Shown: positions 11,573 through 22,577, counted from the stretch's first letter. The stretch is DNA of 64,000 nt from Gibbula magus (GCA_936450465.1 OW388300.1:49775378-49839377); one strand, 5' to 3'. Notes: generated from the letters alone by a model not told the origin. Numbers and translations: made by a program.

Positions 11573-12969
11573 AATATATGCAAAATGTCACATGTAGACT
11601 TTAAACGAAATCAATGTAATAAATTAAATTAAAAATCATTAACCTTTTTAAATAGAAATACTGAAGTTCTTATCAACAAATAGTTGTACGTTCCCAACCA
11701 TTTCTTAAAAGATCACACGAGTCAACAACCTCAAGGTCAATGCACTCTCAGTATTCAGAGAATGTGTACTGGCATGGATGCAATATTTAGAATATCTTAC
11801 CAATTATCTGAAACACAGTGTGTAGAGGATCTTATAGCCAGACTATCTTGTCAGTAATCAGTATGCACGGTTGCCTGTAGTGATTAGTCACAACCTAGAC
11901 AAGATGTACAGATGTACACGCTGCATCATCCCTCAATGTAGCATATATCTCAACAGGCAAAACTGTCTAGATGATTATCGTGAAACATGCAAGGGCATTT
12001 GATCGGAAAGATAGGATAAAGTGATGGTTATCTGTTTGACAAATCGAGACCAGATTGGTCACACTAACAATAACAGTATTGCATTGTTATTGTGTGTGTT
12101 GGCGATCTTCTGATGATATCCATGATTTTATCGCTATCTCATTTTTTTGTGTACAAATTGGACAAAGCCATTTCGGTTTGAGATAATTGTACACACTTTA
12201 CCTTTTTCAAATATATGTTTCGAAAAAAAGTATTCCGTATCAACAAATCTCTTGTTATTTCCTGATTTATCGTAATTTGTGTTTGACTCTATGGCGTCGT
12301 TTCGTGCAGTTTAGGTTATTGTTTAATTCTATCTTATTCAACAACAAGTAGACTATAGTGATAAACAAAAAGTGTCAAAAGCAAAGCCTTCATAATGTTC
12401 ATGGTGGAATAATATAATTGTCGTGCAATAGAAACATGAATGTAAGGCGAACCACTGTTATTTTGGAAACCTGATTACCCCAAAATAACCAGATACATGA
12501 ATCCTTCTGATAAGTGCACTATCAATTAAATGTATTACACTATTTCATATGCTAGACAGGGACATATTGAGTTGCTACTTCGTCAGTCAACGAGAGATAA
12601 GTGATAGTACACTGAAACCACAACATTTCCCCGATACAAATAAGATATTGAGGATGGTTCAAACTGGTTACACTTTTTCGTTTGTGAGATGGAGACTGCC
12701 ATGAGAATAATGGTCATTTTGAAAGATATTTACAACTTGGACTAAACAACAAATATTTCGGGATACCAAACTATTTTTAGTAATAATTTTCAACAAAGAT
12801 ATTTTTAAACGTTATGATAATGTGAATGAAACAATGAAGCAAAACTACATTTAGAGTCCACTAATTTAACACAAGAAAATAAAATCTTTTTATCTGATTG
12901 GGAAAGAGAGAATAATTCTTCTATTGCACTATACAAAAGAGATGAGGTGAGTTGAGGCTTTCAAAAGTA

Positions 12970-13320
12970 TTTCACTTATATCACGGCTGCTAGTATTATT
13001 GCAGGCAGAAAGTCAGCAACACCATAGCTATGTGGCAGTGAAACCTGGACCACGTTCAAGAGAGGTTCTAAAGTAAAGCTCAATGAGCGAATACTTTTAA
13101 ACCTCTCTTGAGCGCGATTGCTCAATGTAGCGCTGTGTAGAAAAAGGGAGCAAGCCTCGAGGCATCGCTCCGTGTCGTTCAGGAGGGAATGAGCGCTCAA
13201 TTCGCTCAATTGGGCGATTATAATCGCTCACTGTTATGGAACAGAGGCCAGAGAGCGTCGACCGGATCTATCGATCTAGTCCCTAACCGCCGAACGCGCT
13301 AACCACTGTGCTTAACCCCT
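12970..13320. repeat. GC-richer hairpin-bearing repeat relic
   Basis: Composition is more GC-rich than the surroundings. CAAGAGAGGTTCTAAAGTA (13,057-13,075) pairs with TACTTTTAAACCTCTCTTG (13,092-13,110), two mismatches in 19. Repeats of GAGCG/CGCTC cluster after it. On the minus strand, CAGTGGTTAGCGCGTTCGG (13,290-13,311) resembles a tRNA-type A box of a SINE head, but no good B box follows. The 77-codon minus frame here looks incidental. Confidence 0.4.
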
Positions 13321-15778
13321 AACAATATAAGAAAACCTTCATGTTCTGTTATATTTTACTTGTTCGTTAGATGGAATCAATACACGAGGTGGAGTTAGTA
13401 TATTCCTCGAAACTCGTGTATATGAACAATAAAGAAGTTGTTATCCATAAAAGTTTGGTTTATTTAAATATTCAACGTCTTAGTCCCTGTACGACGTAGT
13501 GCGTGAGATGATTTGGCATATAAACAACGGCATGTCTAGAGTAAACATGTAAACTTACAGTGGATAGAAAATTAGCCAATAATCAACAACACACTATTTA
13601 TAGAATGCGAAGTGACATGGTTGCTATCGGGAGAATATTACATCATTAACAATTTCAAAATCTTGGATGGGATGAACCGTTTCTTTGCAAGCAAAATATA
13701 GTATATCTTGTCAGAAATCACACACATACCCAGTGCATGGTTGTCCCTTGTGAATAGTCACTATCGAAACCAGGTGTAGAGATATACACGTTCCACATCA
13801 CTACAGATGCCAGTGTACCATAGATCTTAACCGTCTGAAGTGAACGCCTGTAGTAATAAGTCAACTCAACTTACCTGGTAAATAGAGATATGTCAAAATG
13901 CACAATAGCTGATCATCTTGTTGACAAATAAGAACAGAATCAAGAAACAACAGAAGAAGCCTGGTGTTATTGTTTTGGGAAAAGTGTTGTTAAATGATTG
14001 TTAAAATTTGAAGATATATAGTATGTAGGATAATATAAAAGACTTACTACTAACTAAAGTTATACAAGTATATAAACAATCTGCGACCTCGATCTTTCAC
14101 ATTAATGTCATTTTACTTACGTAAATATATTTCAAAATCTTATACACGTTTTAGATGTTATTGAATATATAGCATGTCTGGTCCAATGAAACGGGATAAA
14201 TAATTAAATGTTAACATTGGTTGATGTATGTTTCCTCTAGATAACATCATTGACTTCAAGTAAACTGTTAATGAACCTGTACTAAACCATATCCTCTTAC
14301 AGGTAAATGTGTCTATGCATAAAACATCTGGGAGACACGCCTATTACGTATAAACAGATTATGCATGTATTTCATCACAACATCAAATGTTTACCAGTTG
14401 CTTTCAAAAACAAAATGATTAATCAATTACTTTAGGGTCATGTATTTGACATGATAATTATTTTCTATATTTTTGTCTTAAAATATGTATGTATTAATGT
14501 ATGTATTAATGAATTTGTGTATGCGTGTGAACATGTATGTATGTGTATGTTTGTAGGAATGCATACATATGAGTAATATATATAAATCATACAACTTAAC
14601 GTTCTTCTTTCACTGACAGGCAACTAAACTCTGATGCGATTATCCCACAAAGAGTTTCGCAATCGTGAAGTGACAAATAATAACAAATATATTTAAATGA
14701 AAACCAGACAATCTGCAATAAAAAATGGTCAGTATACTTACATCCCACTTAGACCTCGTTGCCCGTAGCAACCATTCATACAAATGTCCTGTTCAGTATC
14801 GATATCAGGACTGTTTCGTCCATACACGGACAGTTTAAAAACCAATCTTAAACAAAATAAGTTACAGTTTATCAACGCCAATAACATAACGATTGAGCTA
14901 AACGTTTGATTCACTAAGATCAAGGCGTAAACAAACTAATTTATTTGATGTAGTACTCAATACGGTTGGGAGTAAAAATACTTGAATCATTTGATTGACT
15001 TCTTCCAAAAAATGAACTAGAAAGAATAGACCAAAAAAATAAACATGACTTTGATATATTTTCTACCATAAATGCACAACAACCGTTTAGAAAGTTATGT
15101 TAGGAATGATAAATTTAGTAGTTTGAAGCATGGAAAATAATATACAATTAAGGAAATATACAAAAATAAAATTATAAGTGTGTTCATGTAACCTAAATAT
15201 TGAAAATCCAACCGATTTTACTCATATTTAGAAGTCACCTTGAGTCTCCATTGTCTAAGAGCCAAGCTAACAAGACGACCTCATTCTTCCAAAGCAATCT
15301 AGAAATTGAGAAACTGTTAAGTTTCGTCGCAAATTACCCGTATGTTCGTAAATTGCACGAACCTGCACGATCTTTGAACATTTATTTCGTGTGTCTAATT
15401 TTACACTCGAGAATCACGTGCTAAAATCGGTCAGGCGAAACATCCGTAGTACTACGCATTTCATTCATACAGTAGAGAAGGGGCCACATAAAGGCCTCGA
15501 AAATGGTCCTCTCGGACAAACTGTCCTGCTATTTCCCGATACAAATTGGAAAGTATGGCAGTAACTATTACTTATCAGTATCACTTAGCATTCAGACATT
15601 TTCGTTAAATGGTTAGTGTTAGTTTACCTATTGCAATATTGCTATAACCACTTCGTGAAGTAACACGTTATGTTTACGTTGGTCACTGTGATATCTTTTA
15701 CATTCTGAGCACTGAATTGCCTGAAACCATTTTTCAAACTTCTCTATACAGTAGTATATCCGTAAACTTGACATCGTC
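13321..15778. other. No supported gene; possible third duplicated segment
   Basis: AT-rich. About 13,690-13,960 weakly matches the duplicated copies A/B. A GTAT-rich patch lies at 14,485-14,560. Short frames at 14,738-14,923 and 15,200-15,424 have no recognisable motif. Confidence 0.45.
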
Positions 15779-15781
15779 TAA

Positions 15782-17114
15782 TGCCTGAGTCACACCAAGG
15801 TAGTTCTCACTACGTTCTACTCCGTCCAAAAAATATTGTAGAACGGCCTCGAACGGGATAGAAACGAGCAACTTTTGTTTCCTGTATATCAAACAACGAC
15901 CCCAGTACCTTCACAAACAGTTCTCAGAACGTCCATCTAGTCTTTACGCCGTTCTCAGACAGTTGGTACCACGTTTAGATTGTATAATATTGACCGTTCA
16001 CCTCGATTTCACAACGTTCTCAGCCAGTCCAATTCCGTTCTAAGTCGTTCTTGACTAGACCTATCTCGTTCTTAATACGCACAATACCGTTCTAACTCGT
16101 TTTAAGACAGTTCTCTCCGTTTTCACTCCGTCCTCATTCCGTTCTCAGTGCGTGCTCGTCACGTCCTGTCTCGTTTTTTTATAAATACCCAGAAAGTTCT
16201 TGTCCGTTCTCATTGCCGTTCTGAACTTCAAGGTGAAAACATCATGCCTCCCAGGAAGAAGAAGTGTATTCAGAAGAAGATGGTTCAAAGAAAACCAAAT
16301 ACAATATCTTCAACCCCTGTAGAAGTCATAGCGACCGAGTCTTCTGTTCCACGTCCTCACCCAGCAAGTTCTTGTTCTTTTTCTTTGTTCTTGCGCAAAG
16401 ACCAAATTCCACTGTTGTTCTGCTTCCATCAAAAACTGTAGAAACCCTACATTCAACATACTGAGAGCAGTAACTCTGTTCATGGTTCTCTGGTCATTAA
16501 TATAACCAAAGTGATAAACGTATTAACACGCCTGTATTTATACCAGTTCATTCGCATCGTACTGCCAACGTCGTAAGAACTGTGTAGAGATTTCGCAAAC
16601 GTACTAACAACGAGTAGAACGCAATGACAACCTAATGCGAACTTTTATAACTGTGTAGGAACGTACTAAGAACTCAATCGAAACAATTTAATTTATTTAC
16701 ACATATTTGGACGTTAGAGCAACTGACTATGGTCGTACTGCGGTCGAGTTCGATCTGACTGAGGACGTCATGGACTGGGTGGAAACTGTGCACAAACGTA
16801 TTGCAATCGCGTCCCGACTGCACAACGTTCTTACTCGTCCTTAGTAGGTTCGCAATACGGCAATTCCGTTCTTAGTACGGCAATCCCGTTTTTACTACGT
16901 TCCTACTCCGTCCAAATTTAGAACGGGGAGAACGTTGGACATGTTCAACGTTCTGGAGCACCATTCCGTTCTTACCCAGTTCGAGCCCGTCCATAAAGTT
17001 TGTAAACAGTTGCCATTACGTCCACTCCGTTTGTGCACAGTTCGAGCACAGTTCAAGCCCGTTTTCCAAAAAAAACAAGAACGTAGTGAGAACGGGTTTG
17101 GTGTGATGGGGGTA
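15782..17114. mobile_element. PIF/Harbinger-like DNA transposon, non-autonomous
   Basis: The left end reads TGCCTGAGTCACACCAA and the complement of the right end reads TACCCCCATCACACCAA. Both then lead into GTTCTCACTACGTTCT. TAA flanks both ends (15,779-15,781 and 17,115-17,117). A 3-bp TAA target and terminal repeats of this kind fit PIF/Harbinger-type elements. The interior is crowded with degenerate CCGTTCT/CGTTCT motifs (roughly 15,800-16,230 and 16,800-17,100), unlike its AT-rich neighbours. A short basic reading frame sits in the middle. No DDE transposase was seen, so mobility would need a transposase supplied elsewhere. Confidence 0.65.
16244..16441 (+). CDS. Short basic protein or truncated N-terminus in the Harbinger-like element
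   Basis: About 65 codons from the ATG at 16,244, beginning MPPRKKK. It continues with further Lys/Arg (QKKMVQRK), then Ser/Thr/Pro-rich sequence. The in-frame codons upstream (from 16,148) are CGTTCT-rich repeat sequence, so the internal Met is the better start. The basic head looks like a nuclear localisation or DNA-binding tail. It could be the retained first exon of a lost transposase or of an accessory DNA-binding protein. No fold is recognisable and it may not be expressed. Confidence 0.35.
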   Translation: MPPRKKKCIQKKMVQRKPNTISSTPVEVIATESSVPRPHPASSCSFSLFLRKDQIPLLFCFHQKL

Positions 17115-17117
17115 TAA

Positions 17118-17589
17118 GAATTCCTGAACTCATATCACTTTCATTTATCCAAACACCGATATCAATTGTATTTTGAGGGTGTCTAGCCAATCATAGATCA
17201 ATAGTTGTTATCCTTAACAACGCCACTTTCAGATACATCATTTATAGCCTGGATGCCAAAACATATTCCCTTGTGAGCAAATCAATAACGCTATACGTGT
17301 GATGTGAATATAAACATATCATGGGAATGTTCAAAGCTAAATGTTCGTCTTGCTTGGTGAAACCATAAAGGATTTTGGAAATTCAATAACAAAGACTATA
17401 TCGTACTTGTAAAAAAGACGATATATCGGAAACCATTTTACAATATACAAATGATAGTGACACTGCGGCGAATTTACCATCGACGACCAGATGTTTTTTT
17501 AAATGTTATTGCTACAAATAAGAGATGAAACTATAATATAGAAAAAGCGACAAAGAGAAAAAGATGCAACTGAACTTACTTCTAAGATA
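17118..17589. other. No recognisable feature
   Basis: AT-rich spacer between the Harbinger-like element and LINE A. Part of it may be the decayed 5' portion of the LINE. Confidence 0.45.
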
Positions 17590-17606
17590 AATCAGATTAC
17601 AGAGAC

Positions 17607-17873
17607 ATGATTGAGGCTAATGGCATTGAAGTAAAATCGAATCTACTAAAAGAAATTAAGGCGCTCAATGAAAAACTAGAAATTATTAATAATATTAAAA
17701 CGCAGGGGGTAAAGATAAGATCAGAGGTAGCCGCTTTAGAAAAAGGGGAAAAGCCAACAAAATATATCCTATGTCTAGAATCCCGAAATTTCATAAATAA
17801 ATCTTGTTCATGTTTCCACAACGATTCTGGAGATATCATGACAAATCAAAAACAAATACAAGAGGAAGTTTAG
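17607..17873 (+). pseudogene. LINE A: linker between endonuclease and RT
   Basis: An 88-codon open stretch rich in Lys/Glu, with KIRSEVAALEKGEKPTKY about two thirds along. This matches the conserved (K/R)SRxxWxExGEKxTKYFxxLE block that precedes RT in L1/Tx1-type ORF2 proteins. The canonical Trp is Ala here. It ends at a TAG (17,871-17,873) within what should be continuous coding sequence. The opposite-strand frame is a shadow. Confidence 0.75.
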
Positions 17874-18222
17874 AAAAACGACGTGAGTGACATCAGTCTG
17901 GATCAGTTATTAAGGGATTACAATGTACCAAAGCTAGATAATATCTTGTCATGATCATTGGAGTGAAATCTTGAATATGAAGAATTATGTGCAGCACTAA
18001 AGTGTTTGAAAAAGATAAGAGCCCTGGGCCGGATGGTTCACGTCTGAATTCTTAAAATTCTTTCGGAACAAGACAAATCAATTCTTAATAAGATCAATAA
18101 ATCAATCATACTATATAGGTGAATTATCTACTTCTTTAAAAAGAGGACTAATTACTTGCATACCAACATTTTAGAAACCAAAGATGTTTCTGAGAAATTG
18201 AAGATCAATCTCGCTCCTATCA

Positions 18223-18501
18223 GTGTTCTATAAGATAGCTTCCCTTGCAATATCGAAAAGAATAAAAGCTGTGCTCTCTACTTTAATAAGAAAAGATCAG
18301 AAAGGTTTCATGTCAGGAAGATACGTCGGTGAGATAACAAGACTAATATATGACCTTATGGAACATACCGAATCTCACCAAATTCCTAGACTCCACCTCC
18401 TTATAGATTTCGAAAAAGCATTAGATAGAGTCGACTGGTCATTTATAGATAAGACACTTGCTGTCTTTAATATTGGGCAATGGAATCAAATGTATTGGTG
18501 A
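18223..18501 (+). pseudogene. LINE A: reverse transcriptase fingers and palm, motif A
   Basis: Contains AISKRIKAVLSTLIRKDQKGF, the conserved block where L1-type RT has (S/A)NRLKxxLxxxIxxDQxGF, then the RYVGE and IYDLMEH region. Next comes LLIDFEKALDRVDW, motif A with the catalytic Asp present (D of LIDF). Sequence downstream is frameshifted, and the GxxQGDPLSPxLF block (motif B) is largely deleted: only a YILCAEILAL-like remnant is readable at about 18,547-18,580. It is closely related to LINE C at 60,015. Confidence 0.85.
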
Positions 18502-18639
18502 ATGGTTATGGCTCGCCTATGTTCGATTTACAAAGCTCTCCTTATATATACATTTTATGTGCTGAAATCCTTGCTTTAATGATAAATATTAATAAGAACA
18601 TCAAAGGGATAACAATAGGCAATATATAATTTCTACTCA

Positions 18640-18989
18640 ACCAATTTGCAGACGATACAACGTGCATCTTAGATGGATCTGAACGATGTCTTTTTTCTGT
18701 GTTAAGTGTACTGCATTTTTTGACCAGATTCTCATGGCTTAAAGTTAACATTGAAAAAACGCGTCTCCTCTGGATTGGCTCAAAGAAACGATCAAAAATG
18801 AAGCTTTGTCCTCAGCTTAATCTTAACTGGGATCAAAATAAGTTTGACCTCTTAGATATAACGTTCACTCATGACCTTGAATATATGAAAGAAACAAACT
18901 ACAAAGATAAGATAAGATCGCGTGAACGTTTAATGTATATATGGTCAACACACGACCTTACTGTTACTGTTACTGAAAGGTTGTCTTAA
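18640..18989 (+). pseudogene. LINE A: RT motif C and thumb
   Basis: NQFADDTTCILDGSE, read around 18,640-18,685, is the F/YADD catalytic motif with both Asp present. A shift of frame leads to the SWLKVNIEKTRLLWIGS block (thumb; compare FSGLKINxxKTxxxWIGS), then DLLDITFTHDLEYM and NYKDKI, matching the same positions in LINE C. The residues of the active site survive, but frames are broken on both sides. Confidence 0.8.
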
Positions 18990-19152
18990 AATCTTTAATT
19001 ATTCCAAAGTTACACCACCTTTTTAGCTCATTACCAGATCAAAACAGTGATGTTATAAATGCATTTTTAAAAATGTTTTAAATTCATCTGGAGAAACAAA
19101 CCTGACAATATTTAGGGAAATCAAATATATTGCGACAAAAAGAATGGATGAT

Positions 19153-19885
19153 TTAAAGAGGTTCCAAACAATAATCAAAATAAATGAAAAATTGCTGTAA
19201 ATTGGCATGTATCAAGCTAAATATGTATTATTGAAGATTCAAAAAGAAAAAGTGTGTCTCACGAACCTTTTTTCTGCAAAATGGGAAAATTGTTTCAATT
19301 TGTTGGGGTCACTTTTAAAAAAAAATAATGATGATCATTCAGAGCTATATTGTTTTTTTTTCATAAATGGAATGTTATTAGAGTAGAAAAGTGATTTATG
19401 CAAGTTGTATGTTGCTTTTTTTCATTAACCTTATTTGATAAAATACTATGTCAACAATGGATTCTGCAGAAATAACTTCAAAAGTCCTGTTCAAGAATAA
19501 AAATTAAATGAAAAATAATTCAAACATGATAAAACTTGTGGAAAACTTACCGCTGAAGAAAGATAGAAAATAGAAAGTATATGTGACGGACCTATTTTCT
19601 GAGTAATTTGATGCTAAAGTTGGATATTTGTGAAAAGTATTGAAAAAGGAAGATAACTCTTCACTGGAAGTTGTATATTTTTTATTACATAATTCATTAT
19701 ATGAGGTTGTAGACTTTATTCTTTTTCCATAAAAAATGAACCATTTGACACAACAATAATACCATAACCTTTATCCATTAGTATCCAAAGGTAATTTGAT
19801 TTTTAATGTTTCTCACAACACACTGTTGATGAAATATGGACCTAAGCTATTAACTTCTAAGAGCGAAAATCTGACAATTGGAGAT
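19153..19885. mobile_element. Diverged internal fragment of the 1.87-kb element family, nested in LINE A
   Basis: From AGAGGTTCCAAACAATAAT to GTATCCAAAGGTAATTTGAT and on to CACTGTTGATGAAA-ATGGACC this matches about 47,676-48,400 of the right-hand 1.87-kb element, same orientation. Many substitutions separate them. Neither 14-bp terminal repeat is present. LINE A coding sequence lies on both sides (IWRNKPDN before, VPNIKATIQAQKIS after), so the fragment is an insertion into the LINE. Confidence 0.8.
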
Positions 19886-20102
19886 GTGCGTGGGCAATTG
19901 TCACGATCCTCTTAATGTCCCTAATATAAAAGCAACAATCCAAGCTCAGAAAATATCGATGATAACACGTTTACTCATCTCAGATTCAAAATGGTGTTAT
20001 CTTTTTAACCTCAACCTCCCTAAATTAGGTATTACTAGTATAATGGAACATAACTGTGATTACTTGCGACCAGAACTGCTTTCGCTCACACCTAACAATT
20101 AA
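19878..20102 (+). pseudogene. LINE A: post-RT region
   Basis: The NVPNIKATIQAQKISMITRLL stretch aligns by eye with the VPDIRNILLSQKISWVRRLF stretch of LINE C at about 60,920-60,980. This is the block following FxWxGKxxKIKR in Tx1/L1-type proteins (GGLxxxDIxxxxxxxKxxWIxRLL). The first codons belong to the junction with the nested insertion. It ends in a stop soon after SLTPNN. Confidence 0.7.
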
Positions 20103-20221
20103 TTACTATAAAGACATTTTGACTGCATGGTGGGATTTCAACACTAGAACAGAATGTAACGAAAACGATTTGCTAGCAGAAAATATTTGTCCCTAATTTA
20201 GGTACGGGTTTTAATGTGGTA

Positions 20222-20325
20222 TCGAGGCGAAATGGTCGTGTGGTACAGTCAATGCTGGCGAATGTTGCCTTACTCTGAGGGCGTGGGTTCGAATGGGACT
20301 CGGTCTGAAAAAGTAAAAAAAAATG
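20222..20325 (+). mobile_element. Short tRNA-related SINE inserted in LINE A
   Basis: Begins GAGGCGAAATGGTCGTGTGG, with a TGGTCGTGTGGT A-box region. Next come a variable-arm-like stretch and GGGCGTGGGTTCGAATGGGA, which includes GGTTCGAAT of the B box. It ends CTCGGTCTGAAAAAG followed by A9. LINE A-type sequence (IWFNINISIGRKPV-like) resumes after it. The B box deviates at TCC (here GGG), so a functional promoter is doubtful. Confidence 0.65.
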
Positions 20326-20983
20326 TACTATCGACAGCAGTGTTATCCAAATATAATCATGTTAGAAAATATTTGGTTTAACATTAATATATCTATTGGA
20401 CGTAAACCTGTTTTATTTACAATAGCTGGAATCAAAAGGGAGTACGTCTCTTTAATGATCCTGTTGATACAGATGGGAGATTCATGAGGTTCGACGAATT
20501 TTCTAAAACGTTCGAAATAAAAACAAACTTCCTTACCTATAATGGCCTAATCGCAAGCATTAAAAACCATTTCGATAAAAACAATCTGAATTCTAAAAAT
20601 ATGAACAAATTGGAAAACCCTATTCTGCCTCAAAATTATTATAAAATATGTTAAAGGATCTAAGTATTTTCATAACATACTGCTTACACCCATCATGACA
20701 AAAAATCTACACAGCACAAAATGGGAACAAAACGTCTTTAACGATTACCCATTTGATAACTGGTAACATTACAATACCATACCTTTTCGATTCAAGAAAA
20801 GACACAAGAGACGTCAATGGTTTCAAATTTGGCAGCATATACTTCAAACCAATGTTTTCGTGTATAAATTAGGTTATGTTGACAGTCCAAATTGTAGTTT
20901 CTGTTTCAAGGATATCGAGACACCAGTCCATCCTTTTTGGTCGTGGTTAACCAAATCTGGCAACAACTAGAAACCTGGCTCTT
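20326..20983 (+). pseudogene. LINE A: C-terminal region with CxxC motif
   Basis: Fragments in shifting frames read WFNINISIGRKPVLF, then YNSWNQKGVRLFNDPVDT (a WNxKGIxxxxDLxD block typical of L1/Tx1 C-termini). Then FQIWQHILQTNVFVYKLG and PNCSFC-FKDIETPVHPFW follow, where CxxC followed by H forms the putative zinc-binding end of such ORF2 proteins. Several stops interrupt it. The following SINE replaces the true 3' end. Confidence 0.78.
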
Positions 20984-21233
20984 AATAATAATAATAATAA
21001 CACTTTATTGTCCTCATTACAATGAATTCGGAAATTCGATTTGTGCCAGTGGCACCCGGCAGCCACAGTACAGCGCCAGTTCAAGCGTTGCTCTATCCTT
21101 ATAATGCTGAGCGCCAAGCAAGGAAGCAACAACTCCCATCTTTTAACGTGTTTTGGTATGACGCGGCCGGGAATCGAACCCCGACCTACCGGGTGACGAG
21201 CAGACGCTCTATCAACTGAGCTACATCCCCGGT
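20984..21233 (-). mobile_element. tRNA-derived SINE, minus strand
   Basis: On the minus strand the head starts near 21,232 with GGGGATGTAGCTCAGTTGAT and AGAGCG (good A box). It then has GGGGTTCGATTCCCGG (perfect B box GGTTCGATTCC), then CGCGTCATACC. The body includes GGAGTTGTTGCTTCCTTGC and CTTGGCGCTCAGCATTATAA. The tail is GACAATAAAGTG followed by (TTA)n. The anticodon arm is not paired, so this is a SINE and not a tRNA gene. It sits at the broken 3' end of LINE A. Confidence 0.88.
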
Positions 21234-21565
21234 TAGGCCTACACAGAAATTACAATGAAACATGTAATGATTGGTTATCCGGACAGGCACAATGATCCTC
21301 TGAAAGTCATAGTCATGATGATAAAATATCTTATATTTAAAAGCAAACTGAACAAATGAATGCAACCATTGCGAACTTTTCAGAATGAAATAAAGGACTA
21401 TTACAGCAGTCGTTGAGTGTAACATTGGCCTTTTCTATAAATTCTGGTCAACATGTCATAACCTGTTCATGTGAAGTTTATTTGTTTTGGGTAATGCCTA
21501 TACTGAATACTGGAATGTCATATGTGATTAAAAATATACTGTAAATGCTTATTAAAACGGTATAA
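21234..21565. other. No recognisable feature
   Basis: AT-rich spacer between the minus-strand SINE and LINE B. No frame with motifs on either strand. Confidence 0.45.
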
Positions 21566-21786
21566 GTTAGTTTATAGGTCAGCACACAGTACTGAGACGG
21601 CTTTGAACTGTGTTGTTGATCAGCTTCGCAACAGTGTTGATGGTGACCAAATTGCAGTTCTGACACTTTTGGAATTATCATCCGCATTCGACACCATCGA
21701 CCACTCAGCACTGATTCAGCGCCTTCAGGATATGTTTGGCTGAGGCGGAAATTTCCTAAACTGCTTTGCTTCATATGTAATAGATA
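21566..21786 (+). pseudogene. LINE B: RT motif A segment
   Basis: Reads YRSAHSTETALN, then a DQLRNSVDGDQIAVLTLL stretch, then ELSSAFDTIDHSALIQRL. CR1/L2 enzymes normally have LLDLSAAFDTIDH; the first Asp, a catalytic metal ligand, is Glu here. One in-frame TGA follows at FG*GG. It stops at the 791-bp insertion, and the frame would continue directly across it. Confidence 0.8.
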
Positions 21787-21910
21787 CATGATGACACAAG
21801 TGGTGTATACACAATATCATCGAGCTATCATCTCACGAGGGGGCCGAGCCCCCGAGTGAGTGATAGCGAGATGATATTTTGTATACACCCACTTGTGTCA
21901 ATCATGTATC
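21783..21910. repeat. 128-bp palindrome (hairpin)
   Basis: The arm starting GATACATGATGACACAAGTGG pairs almost perfectly with the arm ending CCACTTGTGTCAATCATGTATC. They fold around a central GGGGGCCGAGCCCCC. It overlaps the left end of the insertion in LINE B. Similar hairpins occur at ends of unclassified repeats. Here it could block replication or form a cruciform. Confidence 0.88.
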
Positions 21911-22577
21911 TGTTTTATCCAATGGGCAACGTTCGACACATATGCGCCTGTCACGTGGCATGGTCTTCGCGCTTAAAAATCAGTCTGGAGGAATCCGCTG
22001 TTAGAGACGGTTTACCCGTTTCAATTCAGGAAGTCAGTCGGGCTTTGGAACCAGTCCCGCAGGTCCCTTTTCCTGCTGATGTTTCCGAACCATGTGAAAT
22101 TTCTTCTTGCATACATGTACATCAACATACAGCATTGTCAAGTGAACATTAATTATCACCCTCAAATGACTGTTCATTATTTCCCGCTGACTTGATTGCC
22201 TTAGTTTGAATCAGTGACGATTGAAAAACAATGGTGTTTTTTTAGATTTCTTTTATAGTTTCTAATCAGCTGATCATTTGTTTTTATCTTTAAAAGAGTA
22301 CTGAGTGACATTTGTTTTGTTTTCTATTGAGCGACATATATCCCTTTGATGTCATCTGATTTTGCAACAATGTTGTAATTACTTAAGGTCGTCAGCCAGG
22401 TGTCTGTAGATCCGCCCTTCGACCGGCCTGCTTCTCCACGGTCGTCCTATCAGAGAGTTTAAAATAACTGTGGCTGATAAATAAGTGACGTCATAGATAC
22501 AACCACACTTTTCTTGATACATGATATATCGTCTCAAAAACATCAAAGGGAATTTAACCGCCCATTGGATAACTTAC
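21787..22577. mobile_element. Unclassified 791-bp insertion in LINE B with 5-bp target duplication
   Basis: AGATA flanks it on both sides (21,782-21,786 and 22,578-22,582). Removing the insert and one AGATA leaves an uninterrupted LINE frame reading ASYVIDRHQYV, so the boundaries are well supported. A 13-bp pair TTATCCAATGGGC (21,915-21,927) / GCCCATTGGATAA (22,560-22,572) is inverted. The left end is the 128-bp palindrome. The 98-codon frame at 21,856-22,152 has no known motif. No transposase is seen, and the class is unknown. Confidence 0.72.

Larger units (their letters stand above)
9830..12790. repeat. Segmental duplication, copy B, interrupted by a Tc1-like element
   Basis: Paralogue of 4,440-6,100. 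The left part (9,880-10,085) matches 4,460-4,640, the middle part (11,690-11,930) matches 5,039-5,216, and the right part (12,570-12,775) matches 5,915-6,080. The extra length comes mainly from the Tc1-like element at 10,279-11,572. A further diverged piece at about 13,690-13,960 (TATCTTGTCAG-AATCA, GTTG-C-GT-ATAGTCAC) may be a third copy. Confidence 0.72.
17590..20983 (+). mobile_element. LINE A, Tx1/L1-type retrotransposon relic
   Basis: Plus-strand fragments follow the order of an L1/Tx1-group ORF2. First comes the endonuclease-RT linker (17,607-17,873), then RT fingers/palm (about 18,000-18,740), thumb (18,699-18,989), an IWRNKPDN-type segment (about 19,078-19,120), a post-RT region (19,878-20,102), and a C-terminal CxxC region (20,800-20,945). 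The endonuclease is absent. Stops and frameshifts occur throughout. A fragment of the 7-bp-TSD family (about 19,153-19,885) and a SINE (about 20,222-20,325) are nested inside. The 3' end is cut by the SINE at 20,984. Confidence 0.82.

Noticed and set aside
16935..17117. 60-codon plus frame near the right end of the Harbinger-like element
   Set aside because: It translates the CGTTCT-rich subterminal repeats and the terminal repeat itself.
21160..21233. tRNA gene on the minus strand
   Set aside because: The cloverleaf anticodon arm fails and the sequence continues into a SINE body with an AT-repeat tail.
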